A stretch of 64,000 bases of DNA from Xanthomonas vesicatoria ATCC 35937 (GCF_001908725.1 NZ_CP018725.1:744001-808000), one strand, 5' to 3'; positions 40,563-51,010 are shown, numbered from the stretch's first letter. Numbers and translations are program-made. The notes: generated by a model from the sequence alone, not told the origin.

Positions 40563-43500
40563 CTACAGCCCGTGCGCAGCCAGCTGACCCAGCCGCTGCA
40601 CCGCAACCGACACGGTCGGGTAATCGAGCGTCTTCTGCTCGGCCACGTCGGCGAGCATGGCCAGGGTGAAGCGCAGGCTGGAATCGTCGCGCGCCAGCCA
40701 GTTGGCCACCTTGTCCTCGGCACTGCTGCCGGGCATGGTCAGCACCTGGCCCACCAGTGCACGCTGGTGCGCGGCCAGTTCGTCGCGCAGCACGCCACGC
40801 GCCACCGCATGCCAGCGGCCGTTGACCTCCAGCGCGTCGATCTGCTCGAACAACCACGGCAGCCGCAGCGCATCGCCCAGGCGGAAATGCACCTTGGATA
40901 CTTCCACCGGCTTGAGCTTGCGGGTGCGCGCGGTTTCGATGATGTCGAACGCAGGTTCCAGATAGCGCAACTCGGACAGCTGCTGCGCCAGTGCCGGCGG
41001 CAGGCCCTTGTCCTGCCAATCCTGCACGCTGGCTTCGTACAGCGGTCGCTGGGTGTCGGACAACACGCCCGATGCCACGCGGATATCGTTGAACGGGCCG
41101 TGGTAACGCTCTACTGCCGCCGTGATGCCCGGCATCTGGCCCGGACGCAGCAACAGCCAGCGCACGAACGAGCGTTGCAGGCGCCAGATCACTTCCAGTG
41201 CATCGATCTGCACCGGCTCGGGCACCTTGCCGTCCAGCGCGTCGATCTGCGTCCACAGCGCGCGCGCATCCAGCGTTTCGCGGCTGATGGTGTAGGCCTT
41301 GGCGACCTCGCCGATGCTGCGGCCGGTGTCTTCCTGCATGCGCATCAGGAAGGTGGCGCCCATGCGGTTGATGGTGGTGTTGGTCACCGCGGTGGCGATG
41401 ATTTCGCGCTTGAGGCGATGGCGCTCCATCGCATCGGCGTATTTTTTCTGCAGCGGCTGCGGGAAGTAGCGCTGCAATTCCTTGGACAGGTACGGGTCTT
41501 CCGGAATATCCGATTCCAGCAACTGCTGGAACGCCACCAGCTTGGAATACGACAACAGCACCGACAGTTCCGGCCGGGTCAGCCCCTGCCCGCGCGCCTT
41601 GCGTGCGGAGAGTTCGGCATCGGACGGCAGGAACTCGATCTGGCGATCGAGCAGGCCCTGCAATTCCAGCGTACGAATGAAGTGCTGCTTGGAGCCCAGG
41701 CGCTTGACGCTCATGCGCTCCATCAAGCTGATGGCCTGGTTCTGGCGATAGTTGTCCCACAGCACCAGGTCGGCCACTTCGTCGGTCATCGACGCCAGCA
41801 GCGTGTTGCGCGCGTCGTAGGTGAGCTTCTTGGCCTGCACCATGTCGTTGAGCAGGATCTTGATGTTCACCTCGTGATCGGAGGTGTCCACGCCGGCCGA
41901 GTTGTCGATGAAGTCGGTGTTGAGCAGCACGCCGGTCTGCGCGGCTTCGATGCGGCCGAGCTGGGTCAGCCCCAGGTTGCCGCCCTCGCCCACCACCTTG
42001 CAGCGCAGTTCGCCGCCATTGACGCGCAGGCCGTTGTTGGCGCGGTCGCCCACGTCGGCATGCGATTCGCTGGACGCCTTGACGTAGGTGCCGATGCCGC
42101 CATTCCAGAACAGGTCCACCGGCGCCTTGAGGATGGCGTTCATCAGCTCGTTGGGCGAGAGCTGCTTGACGTTGGGCTCCAGGCCCAGCGCCTCGCGCAC
42201 CGGCGCGCTGATGTCGATCGACTTGAGCGTGCGCGGATAGATACCGCCGCCAGCGCTGATCAGCGTGGCGTCGTAATCGGCCCAACTGGAGCGCGGCAGC
42301 TTGAACAAGCGATCGCGCTCGGCAAAGGAGACCGCTGCATCCGGATTCGGGTCCAGGAAGATGTGGCGGTGGTCGAATGCCGCCAGCAGGCGGATATGCC
42401 GTGAGAGCAGCATGCCGTTGCCGAACACGTCGCCGGACATGTCGCCGATGCCGACCACGCTGAAATCCTGGCTCTGGCAATCGCGATCCATCGCACGGAA
42501 GTGGCGCTTGACCGATTCCCACGCGCCGCGCGCAGTGATGCCCATGCCCTTGTGGTCGTAACCGACCGAGCCGCCGGAGGCGAACGCATCGCCCAGCCAG
42601 AAGCCATGGTCCAGCGCCAGGCCATTGGCGATATCGGAGAAGGTGGCAGTGCCCTTGTCGGCTGCAACGACCAGATACGGGTCGTCCTGGTCGTGACGCA
42701 CCACCTGCGGCGGCGGCACGATCTTGCCGCCGACGATATTGTCGGTAATGTCGAGCAGGCCCTGGATAAACAGCTTGTAGCAGGCGATGCCTTCAGCCTG
42801 GATCGCGTCACGGTCGCCGCCCACCGGCGAGCGCTTGACGTAGAAACCGCCCTTGGCGCCGACCGGCACGATGACAGTGTTCTTCACCATCTGCGCCTTG
42901 ACCAGCCCCAGCACCTCGGTGCGGAAATCCTCGCGGCGGTCCGACCAGCGCAGGCCGCCACGGGCCACCGCGCCAAAGCGCAGGTGCACGCCTTCCACAC
43001 GCGGGCCGTAGACGAAGATCTCGCGATACGGGCGCGGCTTGGGCAGGTCCGGCACCAGCGCAGAATCCAGCTTGAAGCTGATGCAATGGCCGTGCTTGCC
43101 CTGTTTATCGGTCTGGTAGTAGTTGGTGCGCAAGGTTGCATCGATCACGTCGATGAAGCTGCGCAGGATGCGGTCTTCGTCCAGGCTGGACACGCGGTCC
43201 ATCAGCTTGAGCAGGGTGGCGCGGGTGGACTCCTGTTGCGCAGCACGATCGCCACCGCGCGCCTCCAGGACCGGCTCCAGCGCCTTGAGCGTGGCCTCAT
43301 CGCCACCTGCCAGCGCGGAGAGCTCTTCGCGCAGACGCTCCTGCCCGGCAAAGATCTGCGCCTTGGTTTCGCTGCCCGTGGACGGATCGAAGCGCGCTTC
43401 GAACAGCTCCACCAGCAAACGTGCCAGCAACGGATAACGGGTGAAGGTCGCTTCGACGTAGGCCTGCGAGAACGGCACTGCCGTCTGCAGCAGGTACTTG

Positions 43501-45569
43501 CAGTAACCGCGCAGCAGCGCGACCTGACGCCAGTGCAGGCCGGCGGCCAGGATCAGGCGGTTGAAACCGTCGTTCTCGGCATCGCCATTCCAGATCCGCT
43601 CGAACGCTTCGCCGAAGCTGGCATCGGCGCTGGCTGCGTTGATCTTGCCGGCGGTGGATTCGACCTCGAAATCCTGGATATAGACAGGCGTTTCGCCGAC
43701 CTGCAGCCGATACGGCCGCTCGGAGATCACGCGCAGGCCCATGTTTTCCATCATCGGCATCGCATCGGACAACGGAATATCGTCGAGCTGGCGGTACAGC
43801 TTCAGACGCAGCCCTTCGCCGGCGTCTTGCACGCCAGCGTCGCGACGGACCTCCTGCAGGCTCAGATGCAGATCGTCCGGGCCATCCAGGGTTGCCAGAT
43901 GTTCGACGTCCGACACCGCCGATTCGATCGACGACTCTTCGATGTAACCAGCCGGCAGCGCGCGGCCAAAATTGGCCGCCATGCGCAAGCCGTTGGCCTC
44001 GCCGTGACGGGCAACCAGCGCTTCGCGCAGGGCATCGCGCCAGTTGCGCAACAGATGCGCCAGCCGCGATTCCAGTTCGGTGGTGTTGAACTCCAGCGCT
44101 TCGCCGCTCTTGGGCCGTACGATCAGATGCAGCTGTGCCAGCGGCGACTCACCCAGCACCACCGACGAGTCGATGTATTCGCCATGCAAGGCGTCTTTGA
44201 GCAGCGCCTCGATGCGCAAGCGCACATCGGTGTTGAAGCGCTCGCGCGGGATGTACACCAACGCGGAAATGAAGCGGCTGTACTTGTCGCGGCGCAGAAA
44301 CATGCGGCTACGCACGCGTTCCTGCAAGCCCAGGATGCCGATCGCGGTGCGATACAGCTCTTCTTCGTTTGACTGGAACAGCTCTTCGCGCGGAAGTGTC
44401 TCGAGAATATGCCGCAACGCCTTGCCGCTATGGCTGCTCGGGGTCAGCCCGGACTTGCTCATCACGTATTCGTGGCGCTGACGCACCAGCGGGATTTCCC
44501 ACGGGCGGCGGTTGTAGGCGCTGGAGGTAAACAGGCCGAGAAAGCGCTGCTCGCCGACGATGCGGCCCTTGGCGTCGAATTCCAGGATGCCGATGTAATC
44601 CATATAGCCAACCCGGTGCACGCGCGAACGTGCATTGGTCTTGGTCAGGATCAACGCGTCCTTGAGCTTGGACGAGGCATTCAGGCCATGCGCCGCCAGC
44701 GTGGTCACCGGCCGCGCCGGCGAGGTGTCGTGGCCGCGCATCAGGCCCAGACCGGTCTCTTCCACCGGTGCCAGTACTTCCTGGCCGTCCTGCTTCTCCA
44801 CGCGGTATTCGCGGTAGCCGAAGAAGGTGAAATGGTCGGCAGCGGCCCAGCGCAGGAACTCCTGCGCTTCGTGGCGGCTGATGTCGTCGATCGGCAGGCG
44901 GCGGGTGGCCAGGTCGTCGGCAAGCATCACCATCTTTTCGCGCATCGAGGCCCAGTCGTGCACGATGGCGCGTACTTCGCCCAGCACCTTGCGCACCGCC
45001 GCTTCCACCTTGGCCATTTCATCGGCCGGCTGGCGATCGATCTCCAGCACCATCAACGACTCGCTCTTGCCCTCGCCCACCGCGGTCAGCTTGCCGGCCT
45101 TGTCGCGCGCGATGCGCAGCACCGGGTGGCCGAGCACATGCACGCCGATGCCCAGGTCCGACAAGGTCATGCTCACCGAATCCACCAAAAACGGCATGTC
45201 GTCGTTGACGATCTGCAGCAGCGTGTGCGGCGACTCGTAGCCGTGGCTCTTCAAGGTGGGGTTGAACACCCGCACATTGACCGTGCCGGCCTTGCGCACG
45301 CGCGCAAATTCCAGCATGTCGGCCGCCAGCGCCGCCCATTGTTCGGGCGGATGGTTCGGGAACTCGTCCTCTTCCATGCGCCGATAGAAGTCGGCGGCGA
45401 ACGCCTGTCCTTCTGCCTGGCGGGCGGCCGGATAGCGCTTGCGCAAGGCGGCAAACACCGGCTCGAGGGTCACCGCCTGCGGTTCGGTGGCAAGCACGGG
45501 GACGGCACGTTCGGCGACCGGTCTGACCGACGTCGTGGACGATTTCGAAGCGGCTTTCTTGGCTGTCAT
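40563..45569 (-). CDS. gdhB: NAD-specific glutamate dehydrogenase, large (about 180 kDa) type
   Basis: Oxidises glutamate to 2-oxoglutarate with NAD. The 1668-residue size is typical of the large GDH class. The N-terminal third carries regulatory domains; the catalytic core holds 'YGPRVEGVHLRFGAVARGGLRWSDRREDFRTEVLGLVKAQMVKN' and 'VPVGAKGGFYVKR', followed by 'VGIGDMSGDVFGNGML' for dinucleotide binding and 'FIDNSAGVDTSDHEVN'. The ATG at MTAKKAASKS was chosen; an upstream extension is out of family. It is the exit route for the glutamate released by PuuD-type reactions. Gene symbol is by analogy with Pseudomonas. Confidence 0.93.
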   Translation of the reverse strand: MTAKKAASKSSTTSVRPVAERAVPVLATEPQAVTLEPVFAALRKRYPAARQAEGQAFAADFYRRMEEDEFPNHPPEQWAALAADMLEFARVRKAGTVNVRVFNPTLKSHGYESPHTLLQIVNDDMPFLVDSVSMTLSDLGIGVHVLGHPVLRIARDKAGKLTAVGEGKSESLMVLEIDRQPADEMAKVEAAVRKVLGEVRAIVHDWASMREKMVMLADDLATRRLPIDDISRHEAQEFLRWAAADHFTFFGYREYRVEKQDGQEVLAPVEETGLGLMRGHDTSPARPVTTLAAHGLNASSKLKDALILTKTNARSRVHRVGYMDYIGILEFDAKGRIVGEQRFLGLFTSSAYNRRPWEIPLVRQRHEYVMSKSGLTPSSHSGKALRHILETLPREELFQSNEEELYRTAIGILGLQERVRSRMFLRRDKYSRFISALVYIPRERFNTDVRLRIEALLKDALHGEYIDSSVVLGESPLAQLHLIVRPKSGEALEFNTTELESRLAHLLRNWRDALREALVARHGEANGLRMAANFGRALPAGYIEESSIESAVSDVEHLATLDGPDDLHLSLQEVRRDAGVQDAGEGLRLKLYRQLDDIPLSDAMPMMENMGLRVISERPYRLQVGETPVYIQDFEVESTAGKINAASADASFGEAFERIWNGDAENDGFNRLILAAGLHWRQVALLRGYCKYLLQTAVPFSQAYVEATFTRYPLLARLLVELFEARFDPSTGSETKAQIFAGQERLREELSALAGGDEATLKALEPVLEARGGDRAAQQESTRATLLKLMDRVSSLDEDRILRSFIDVIDATLRTNYYQTDKQGKHGHCISFKLDSALVPDLPKPRPYREIFVYGPRVEGVHLRFGAVARGGLRWSDRREDFRTEVLGLVKAQMVKNTVIVPVGAKGGFYVKRSPVGGDRDAIQAEGIACYKLFIQGLLDITDNIVGGKIVPPPQVVRHDQDDPYLVVAADKGTATFSDIANGLALDHGFWLGDAFASGGSVGYDHKGMGITARGAWESVKRHFRAMDRDCQSQDFSVVGIGDMSGDVFGNGMLLSRHIRLLAAFDHRHIFLDPNPDAAVSFAERDRLFKLPRSSWADYDATLISAGGGIYPRTLKSIDISAPVREALGLEPNVKQLSPNELMNAILKAPVDLFWNGGIGTYVKASSESHADVGDRANNGLRVNGGELRCKVVGEGGNLGLTQLGRIEAAQTGVLLNTDFIDNSAGVDTSDHEVNIKILLNDMVQAKKLTYDARNTLLASMTDEVADLVLWDNYRQNQAISLMERMSVKRLGSKQHFIRTLELQGLLDRQIEFLPSDAELSARKARGQGLTRPELSVLLSYSKLVAFQQLLESDIPEDPYLSKELQRYFPQPLQKKYADAMERHRLKREIIATAVTNTTINRMGATFLMRMQEDTGRSIGEVAKAYTISRETLDARALWTQIDALDGKVPEPVQIDALEVIWRLQRSFVRWLLLRPGQMPGITAAVERYHGPFNDIRVASGVLSDTQRPLYEASVQDWQDKGLPPALAQQLSELRYLEPAFDIIETARTRKLKPVEVSKVHFRLGDALRLPWLFEQIDALEVNGRWHAVARGVLRDELAAHQRALVGQVLTMPGSSAEDKVANWLARDDSSLRFTLAMLADVAEQKTLDYPTVSVAVQRLGQLAAHGL

Positions 45570-45817
45570 GAGAGAGCTGGGATGCTCGGTGGAAAACCTG
45601 AATTGTACCGATGCGCCGTGAGAACGCCTTGCTGCATAGCGCAAATGCATGGCGCGCAACAGGCGCCGCAGTGGCCCCAAAACGCTTTGGCTCTGTAGTT
45701 TTCTCAGCCAGGCCTGGCCAATGGCAGCTGGACCGCCAGATCCGGCAAAGTCCGGCCCAATGCCTGGCACACAAGGCATTGCGCAGGCCAAACTGCGATC
45801 GTCAAGGCTGTTTAAAA

Positions 45818-45837
45818 ACTAAACTGGACGGTATAGT
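45818..45837. promoter_or_regulatory. Probable AcrR operator overlapping the -10 box
   Basis: The imperfect palindrome ACTAAAC-TGGACG-GTATAGT contains TATAGT, which is the only good -10 hexamer before the tetR start. Repressor binding here would block the tetR-acrA-acrB transcript. The -10 lies 8 bases from the ATG, so the message may start almost at the start codon. Confidence 0.6.
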
Positions 45838-45845
45838 CTACCGCC

Positions 45846-46505
45846 ATGACCTCTCGTTCCCCCCGTGCTGCCCGGCGTTCGGACTGCGATCGCCGCATCC
45901 ATGCTGCCGTGCATACTTTGCTTGCCGAGCGCGGTATGCGGCTGAGCATGGACGCGGTGGCGGAGCGTGCCGGCTGTTCCAAACAGACGCTCTACAGCTA
46001 TTACGGTTGTAAAGAGAATCTGCTGCGCGATGTCCTTCAGGACCATGTGCATCTGGCCACGGTGCCGCTGGGTGCGGTATCCGGCGATCTGCGCGAGGAT
46101 CTGCTGGCCTTCGCGCTGGCCCATCTTGACCGCCTCAACAGCCCGGATGTGTTACAGACCTGTCGTTTGGTGGAGGCCGAGTCGCACCGGTTCCCCGATC
46201 AGTCCCAGCAGATCTTCCATGAGGGCGTCGTCGGTATGCAGCAGCGCCTGGCGCATCGCTTCGAGCAGGCGATGACCGCCGGCCAGCTGCGCCATGACGA
46301 TCCGCACTTCATGGCCGAGCTGCTGCTCAGCATGATCGTCGGGCTGGATTTCGATCGCCAACGCTTCCAGGTGCCCCATCGCGCCGGCCTTGCCGCCCGG
46401 CAGCAGTGGGCGCAGTTCGCCGTCGATACCTTTTTGCGGGCGTTTGCCGTGGCCAACGCCACGCCTGCGCTGGCCCCGCTTTCTCTTCTCACTTCAAGAC
46501 CCTAA
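45846..46505 (+). CDS. acrR: TetR/AcrR family repressor of the RND pump
   Basis: The 219-residue regulator has the HTH 'IHAAVHTLLAERGMRLSMDAVAERAGCSKQTLYSYYGCKENLL' and a helical C-terminal ligand domain. It is the first gene of the cluster with acrA 14 bases downstream, so it should be an autorepressor of its own operon. There is no clear Shine-Dalgarno, and the ATG follows closely after the -10 element. Confidence 0.9.
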   Translation: MTSRSPRAARRSDCDRRIHAAVHTLLAERGMRLSMDAVAERAGCSKQTLYSYYGCKENLLRDVLQDHVHLATVPLGAVSGDLREDLLAFALAHLDRLNSPDVLQTCRLVEAESHRFPDQSQQIFHEGVVGMQQRLAHRFEQAMTAGQLRHDDPHFMAELLLSMIVGLDFDRQRFQVPHRAGLAARQQWAQFAVDTFLRAFAVANATPALAPLSLLTSRP

Positions 46506-46519
46506 CGGAGTTCCTCCTG

Positions 46520-47827
46520 ATGATTGCCCCGCTCCGCACCTTCGGCCTGGCCTTGGCCATCACCGTGGCGCTCGCTGCCTGCAGCAAGCCCGAACAACAG
46601 CAGGCGCCACCGCCGCCGGAAGTGTCGGTGCTGGAAATGAAGCCGCAGACGCTGCCCCTGGAGCGCGACCTGGTGGGTCGCCTGTCGGCGTTTCGCTCGG
46701 CCGACGTGCGCGCCCGCGTGGACGGCGTGCTGCTCAAGCGCCTGTACACCGAGGGCACCGACGTCAAGGAAGGCCAGCCGCTGTTCGAGATCGACCCGAT
46801 GCCGCTGCGCGCCTCGCTGTTGCAGGCACAGGGCCAGCTGGCGGCCGCCGAGGCCACCTATGCCAACGCCCAGATCGCCGCCAAGCGCGCGCGCAGCCTG
46901 GCGCCGCAGCAATACGTCTCGCGCGCGGACATCGATAACGCCGAAGCCACCGAGCGCTCCTCCGGCGCCAGCGTGCAACAGGCGCGCGGCACGGTACAGG
47001 CTGCCAAGATCCAGCTCAGCTTCGCCAGCGTCACCTCGCCGATCACCGGCCGCGCCGGCATCCAGCGGGTGACCGAAGGCGCGTTGGTCGGCGCCGGCGA
47101 AGCCACCCTGCTGACCACGGTCGACCAGATCGACCCGCTGTACGTCAACTTTGCGATGAGCAGCGAAGAACTCGCCGCGCTGCGCCAGGCGCAGAGCAGC
47201 GGCAACGTGCAGCTCAGCGGCGACGGCAAGTCCACCATCAACGTGGAACTGGGCAACGGCACCATGTACCCGCACCCCGGCACGCTGGACGTGTCGGCGG
47301 TGACGGTGGACCCGAGCACCGGCGCGGTGTCGCTGCGCGCAACCCTGCCCAACCCGGAACTGTCGCTGCTGCCAGGTGCGTTTGTGACCTTCAAGGCCAG
47401 CCTGGGCCAGCGCAACAATGCCTACCTGCTGCCGCAGCAGGCACTGCAGCGCGATGCCATGGGCGCCTATGCGCTGGTGCTCGGCAAGGACGGCAAGGTG
47501 GTGCGCAAGAACCTCACTGTCGACGGCCAGCAGAAGGGCCAGTGGATCGTGACCGGCGGCGTGACCCCGGGCGATCAGGTCATCGTCGACGGCGTGCAGA
47601 AGGCCAAGGAAGGTCAGCCCGCCAAGGGCGTGCCGTGGGATCCGAACAAGCCGGCCGCCGGTGGCCAGCCCGGTGCACCTGGCGCGGCGCCTGCTGCCGG
47701 CCAGGCCGGCGATGCCAAGGCCGCACCGGCCGCCAACGCGGCTGATGCCGCGGCCCCGGCGGCGCAGGAGCAGCCCAAGCAGGATGCGGCGGCGCAGCCG
47801 GCCGACTCCCAGTCCAAGCAGCAGTGA
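46520..47827 (+). CDS. acrA: RND efflux periplasmic adaptor (AcrA/MexA family)
   Basis: Periplasmic membrane-fusion lipoprotein, 435 residues. The signal peptide has its lipid cysteine at residue 21 (ALAAC). The core is 'VRARVDGVLLKRLYTEGTDVKEGQPLFEIDP' (lipoyl half-motif), a helical hairpin 'LAPQQYVSRADIDNAEA', and the barrel 'TSPITGRAGIQRVTEGALVG' with 'GAFVTFKAS'. The last 60 residues are an unusually long Ala/Pro/Gln-rich tail, probably disordered. A GGAG ribosome site precedes the ATG. AcrB is 12 bases downstream. Confidence 0.93.
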   Translation: MIAPLRTFGLALAITVALAACSKPEQQQAPPPPEVSVLEMKPQTLPLERDLVGRLSAFRSADVRARVDGVLLKRLYTEGTDVKEGQPLFEIDPMPLRASLLQAQGQLAAAEATYANAQIAAKRARSLAPQQYVSRADIDNAEATERSSGASVQQARGTVQAAKIQLSFASVTSPITGRAGIQRVTEGALVGAGEATLLTTVDQIDPLYVNFAMSSEELAALRQAQSSGNVQLSGDGKSTINVELGNGTMYPHPGTLDVSAVTVDPSTGAVSLRATLPNPELSLLPGAFVTFKASLGQRNNAYLLPQQALQRDAMGAYALVLGKDGKVVRKNLTVDGQQKGQWIVTGGVTPGDQVIVDGVQKAKEGQPAKGVPWDPNKPAAGGQPGAPGAAPAAGQAGDAKAAPAANAADAAAPAAQEQPKQDAAAQPADSQSKQQ

Positions 47828-47839
47828 CGGAACCCGCAC

Positions 47840-50800
47840 ATGCCTAAGTTTTTTATCGAACACCCGATCTTTGCCTGGGTGGTGGCGATCCTGATCTCGC
47901 TTGCGGGCGTGATCTCGATCCTGAATCTGGGTATCGAGTCGTACCCCACGATCGCCCCGCCGCAGGTCACCGTCACCGCCAACTTCCCCGGTGCCAGCGC
48001 CGATACCGCCGAAAAGGCGGTGACGCAGGTCATCGAGCAGCAGCTCACCGGTATCGACCACCTGCTGTATTTCAACTCGTCGTCGGCCTCCAACGGCCGC
48101 GTCACCATCACGCTGACCTTCGAAACCGGCACCGACGCGGATATCGCGCAGGTGCAGGTGCAGAACAAGGTGTCGTTGGCCACGCCACGCCTGCCGTCCG
48201 AAGTCACCCAGCAGGGTGTGGTGGTGGCCAAGGCCAACGCCGGCTTCCTGATGGTGGCCGCATTGCGCTCGGACAACCCGTCGATCGACCGCGATGCGCT
48301 CAACGACATCGTCGGTTCGCGCGTGCTCGAACAGATTTCGCGCGTTCCCGGCGTCGGCAGCACCAACCAGTTCGGCGCCGAGTACGCGATGAATATCTGG
48401 TTGAACCCGGAGAAGCTGCAGGGTTACAACCTGTCGGCCACCCAGGTGCTGACCGCGGTGCGTAATCAGAACGTGCAGTTCGCGGCCGGTTCGGTCGGTG
48501 CCGACCCAACGCCGCAAGGCATCAGCTTCACCGCCACGGTGTCGGCGGAAGGGCGTTTTAGCTCGCCGGGAGAGTTTGAGAACATCATCCTGCGTACCGA
48601 CAACAATGGTGCGACGGTGCGCCTGAAGGACGTCGCGCGTGTCTCGGTGGGCCCGAGCAACTACGGCTTCGATACCCAGTACAACGGCAAGCCTACCGGT
48701 GCCTTCGGTATCCAGTTGCTGCCGGGCGCCAACGCATTGAACGTGTCCGAGGCGGTCGGCGCCAAGCTCGACGAGCTGCAGCCCACCTTCCCGCAGGGCG
48801 TGACCTGGTTTGCGCCGTACGAGTCGACCACCTTCGTGCGCATCTCCATCGAGGAAGTGGTGCACACGCTGGTGGAAGCCATCGTGCTGGTGTTCCTGGT
48901 GATGCTGCTGTTCCTGCAGAACTTCCGCGCTACAGTCATCCCGACACTGGTGATCCCGGTGGCGTTGCTGGGCACGTTCTTCGGCATGTATGCCATCGGC
49001 TTCACCATCAACCAGCTGACGCTGTTTGCGATGGTGCTGGCGATCGGCATCGTGGTGGACGACGCGATCGTGGTGATCGAGAACGTCGAACGCATCATGA
49101 GCGAGGAACATCTGGAGCCAAAGGCGGCCACGCAAAAGGCAATGACCCAGATCACCGGCGCGGTGGTGGCCATCACCGTGGTGCTGGCGGCAGTGTTCAT
49201 CCCCTCCTCGCTGCAGCCCGGCGCCTCCGGTGCGATCTACAAGCAGTTCGCGCTGACCATCGCCATGTCGATGGGCTTCTCCGCGTTCCTGGCGCTGACC
49301 TTCACGCCGGCGTTGTGCGCCAGCTTCCTCAAGGCCACCCATTCGGACAAGAAGAACTGGGTCTATCGCACGTTCGACAAGTACTACGACAAGCTGGCGC
49401 ATCGCTATGTCGGCGTGGTGGGCCACACGCTGAAGCGCTCGCCACCGTGGATGATCGTGTTCGTGGTGCTGGTGGTGCTGTGCGGCTTCCTGTTCACACG
49501 CATGCCGGGCAGCTTCCTGCCGGAAGAGGACCAGGGCTTTGCAGTGGCCATCGTGCAGCTGCCGCCGGGTGCTACCAAGATCCGTACCAACGAAGCGTTT
49601 GCGCAGATGCGTGCGGTGCTGGAAAAACAGCCCGCTGTGGAAGGCATGCTGCAGATTGCCGGTTTCAGCTTCCTGGGCTCGGGCGAAAACGTCGGTATGG
49701 GCTTCATTCGGCTCAAGCCGTGGGAAGAGCGTGACGTCACGGCCGAGCAGTTGATCCAGCAACTCAACGGTGCCTTCTACGGCATCAAGGGTGCGCAGAT
49801 CTTCGTGGTCAACCTGCCCACCGTGCAGGGCCTTGGCCAGTTCGGCGGCTTCGACATGTGGCTGCAGGACCGCTCCGGCGCAGGCCAGGAAGCATTGACC
49901 CAGGCGCGTAACATCGTGCTCGGCAAGGCGGCGCAGAAAGCCGACACCATGGTGGGCGTGCGCCCGAACGGCCTGGAAAACTCGCCGCAGCTGCAGTTGC
50001 ATGTGGACCGCGTGCAGGCGCAGTCGATGGGTCTGGAAGTCAGCGACATCTACAGCTCGATCCAGCTGATGCTGGCACCGGTGTACGTCAACGACTATTT
50101 CTCCGAAGGCCGCATCAAGCGCGTCAACATCCGTGCCGACGATCAGTTCCGTACCGGCCCGGAATCGTTGCGTAACTTCTTCACTCCCAGCAGCACCGCC
50201 ACCGGTGCCGACGGGCAGCCCGGCATGATTCCGCTGAGCAATGTGGTCAAGGCCGAATGGACCTACGCCTCGCCGGCGCTGAATCGCTACAACGGCTATT
50301 CGGCGGTGAACATCGTCGGCAACCCTGCCCCGGGCGGTAGCTCCGGCCAGGCGATGACGGCGATGGAAGAGATCGTCAACAACGACCTGCCGCCGGGCTT
50401 CGGTTTCGACTGGAGCGGCATGTCCTACCAGGAAATCATCGCCGGCAACGCGGCCACGCTGCTGCTCGCGCTGTCGGTGGTGGTGGTATTCCTGTGCCTG
50501 GCTGCACTCTACGAGAGCTGGTCGATTCCGGTGGCGGTGCTGATGGTGGTGCCGATCGGCGTGCTGGGCGCGATCACCTTCTCCATGCTGCGCGGCCTGC
50601 CGAACGATCTGTACTTCAAGATCGGCATGATCACCGTCATTGGTCTGGCGGCGAAGAACGCGATCCTGATCGTGGAGTTCGCGGTGGAGCAGCGGGCGGC
50701 GGGCAAGACCCTGCGCGAGGCGACACTGGAAGCGGCGCACCTGCGTTTCCGCCCGATCCTGATGACCTCGTTCGCCTTCATCCTGGGCGTGCTGCCGCTG

Positions 50801-51010
50801 GCCATCTCCACCGGTGCCGGCGCCAACTCGCGTCACTCCATCGGTACCGGGGTGATCGGCGGCATGGTGTTCGCCACCGTGCTCGGCGTGATCTTCATCC
50901 CGCTGTTCTTCGTGGTGGTGCGCCGCATGCTGGGCGACAAGCTGGACGAGCAGTCCAAGGAATACCTGGTCGCACAGAACGACTCGGGCACGCATCGTCC
51001 GGATCGTTGA
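47840..51010 (+). CDS. acrB: RND multidrug efflux transporter (AcrB/MexB family)
   Basis: The 1056-residue inner-membrane proton/drug antiporter of the HAE1 group. It starts 'MPKFFIEHPIFAWVVAILISLAG' and has the proton-relay pair in 'AIGIVVDDAIVVIENVERIM' in the fourth helix. The middle contains 'PGSFLPEEDQGFAVAIVQLPPGAT', and late helices include 'GLAAKNAILIVEFA' (with the conserved lysine) and 'RFRPILMTSFAFILGVLPLA'. With AcrA it exports drugs and plant toxins. No outer-membrane channel gene follows, so a TolC/NodT-type protein from elsewhere must serve. A terminator closes the operon. Confidence 0.95.
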   Translation: MPKFFIEHPIFAWVVAILISLAGVISILNLGIESYPTIAPPQVTVTANFPGASADTAEKAVTQVIEQQLTGIDHLLYFNSSSASNGRVTITLTFETGTDADIAQVQVQNKVSLATPRLPSEVTQQGVVVAKANAGFLMVAALRSDNPSIDRDALNDIVGSRVLEQISRVPGVGSTNQFGAEYAMNIWLNPEKLQGYNLSATQVLTAVRNQNVQFAAGSVGADPTPQGISFTATVSAEGRFSSPGEFENIILRTDNNGATVRLKDVARVSVGPSNYGFDTQYNGKPTGAFGIQLLPGANALNVSEAVGAKLDELQPTFPQGVTWFAPYESTTFVRISIEEVVHTLVEAIVLVFLVMLLFLQNFRATVIPTLVIPVALLGTFFGMYAIGFTINQLTLFAMVLAIGIVVDDAIVVIENVERIMSEEHLEPKAATQKAMTQITGAVVAITVVLAAVFIPSSLQPGASGAIYKQFALTIAMSMGFSAFLALTFTPALCASFLKATHSDKKNWVYRTFDKYYDKLAHRYVGVVGHTLKRSPPWMIVFVVLVVLCGFLFTRMPGSFLPEEDQGFAVAIVQLPPGATKIRTNEAFAQMRAVLEKQPAVEGMLQIAGFSFLGSGENVGMGFIRLKPWEERDVTAEQLIQQLNGAFYGIKGAQIFVVNLPTVQGLGQFGGFDMWLQDRSGAGQEALTQARNIVLGKAAQKADTMVGVRPNGLENSPQLQLHVDRVQAQSMGLEVSDIYSSIQLMLAPVYVNDYFSEGRIKRVNIRADDQFRTGPESLRNFFTPSSTATGADGQPGMIPLSNVVKAEWTYASPALNRYNGYSAVNIVGNPAPGGSSGQAMTAMEEIVNNDLPPGFGFDWSGMSYQEIIAGNAATLLLALSVVVVFLCLAALYESWSIPVAVLMVVPIGVLGAITFSMLRGLPNDLYFKIGMITVIGLAAKNAILIVEFAVEQRAAGKTLREATLEAAHLRFRPILMTSFAFILGVLPLAISTGAGANSRHSIGTGVIGGMVFATVLGVIFIPLFFVVVRRMLGDKLDEQSKEYLVAQNDSGTHRPDR

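Noticed and set aside
46502-50995. Very long minus-strand open frame (about 1,500 codons) opposite acrA/acrB
   Set aside because: It is the high-GC antisense shadow of acrAB: His/Arg/Gln-rich, no family pattern, no ribosome site. The plus-strand proteins are textbook RND components.
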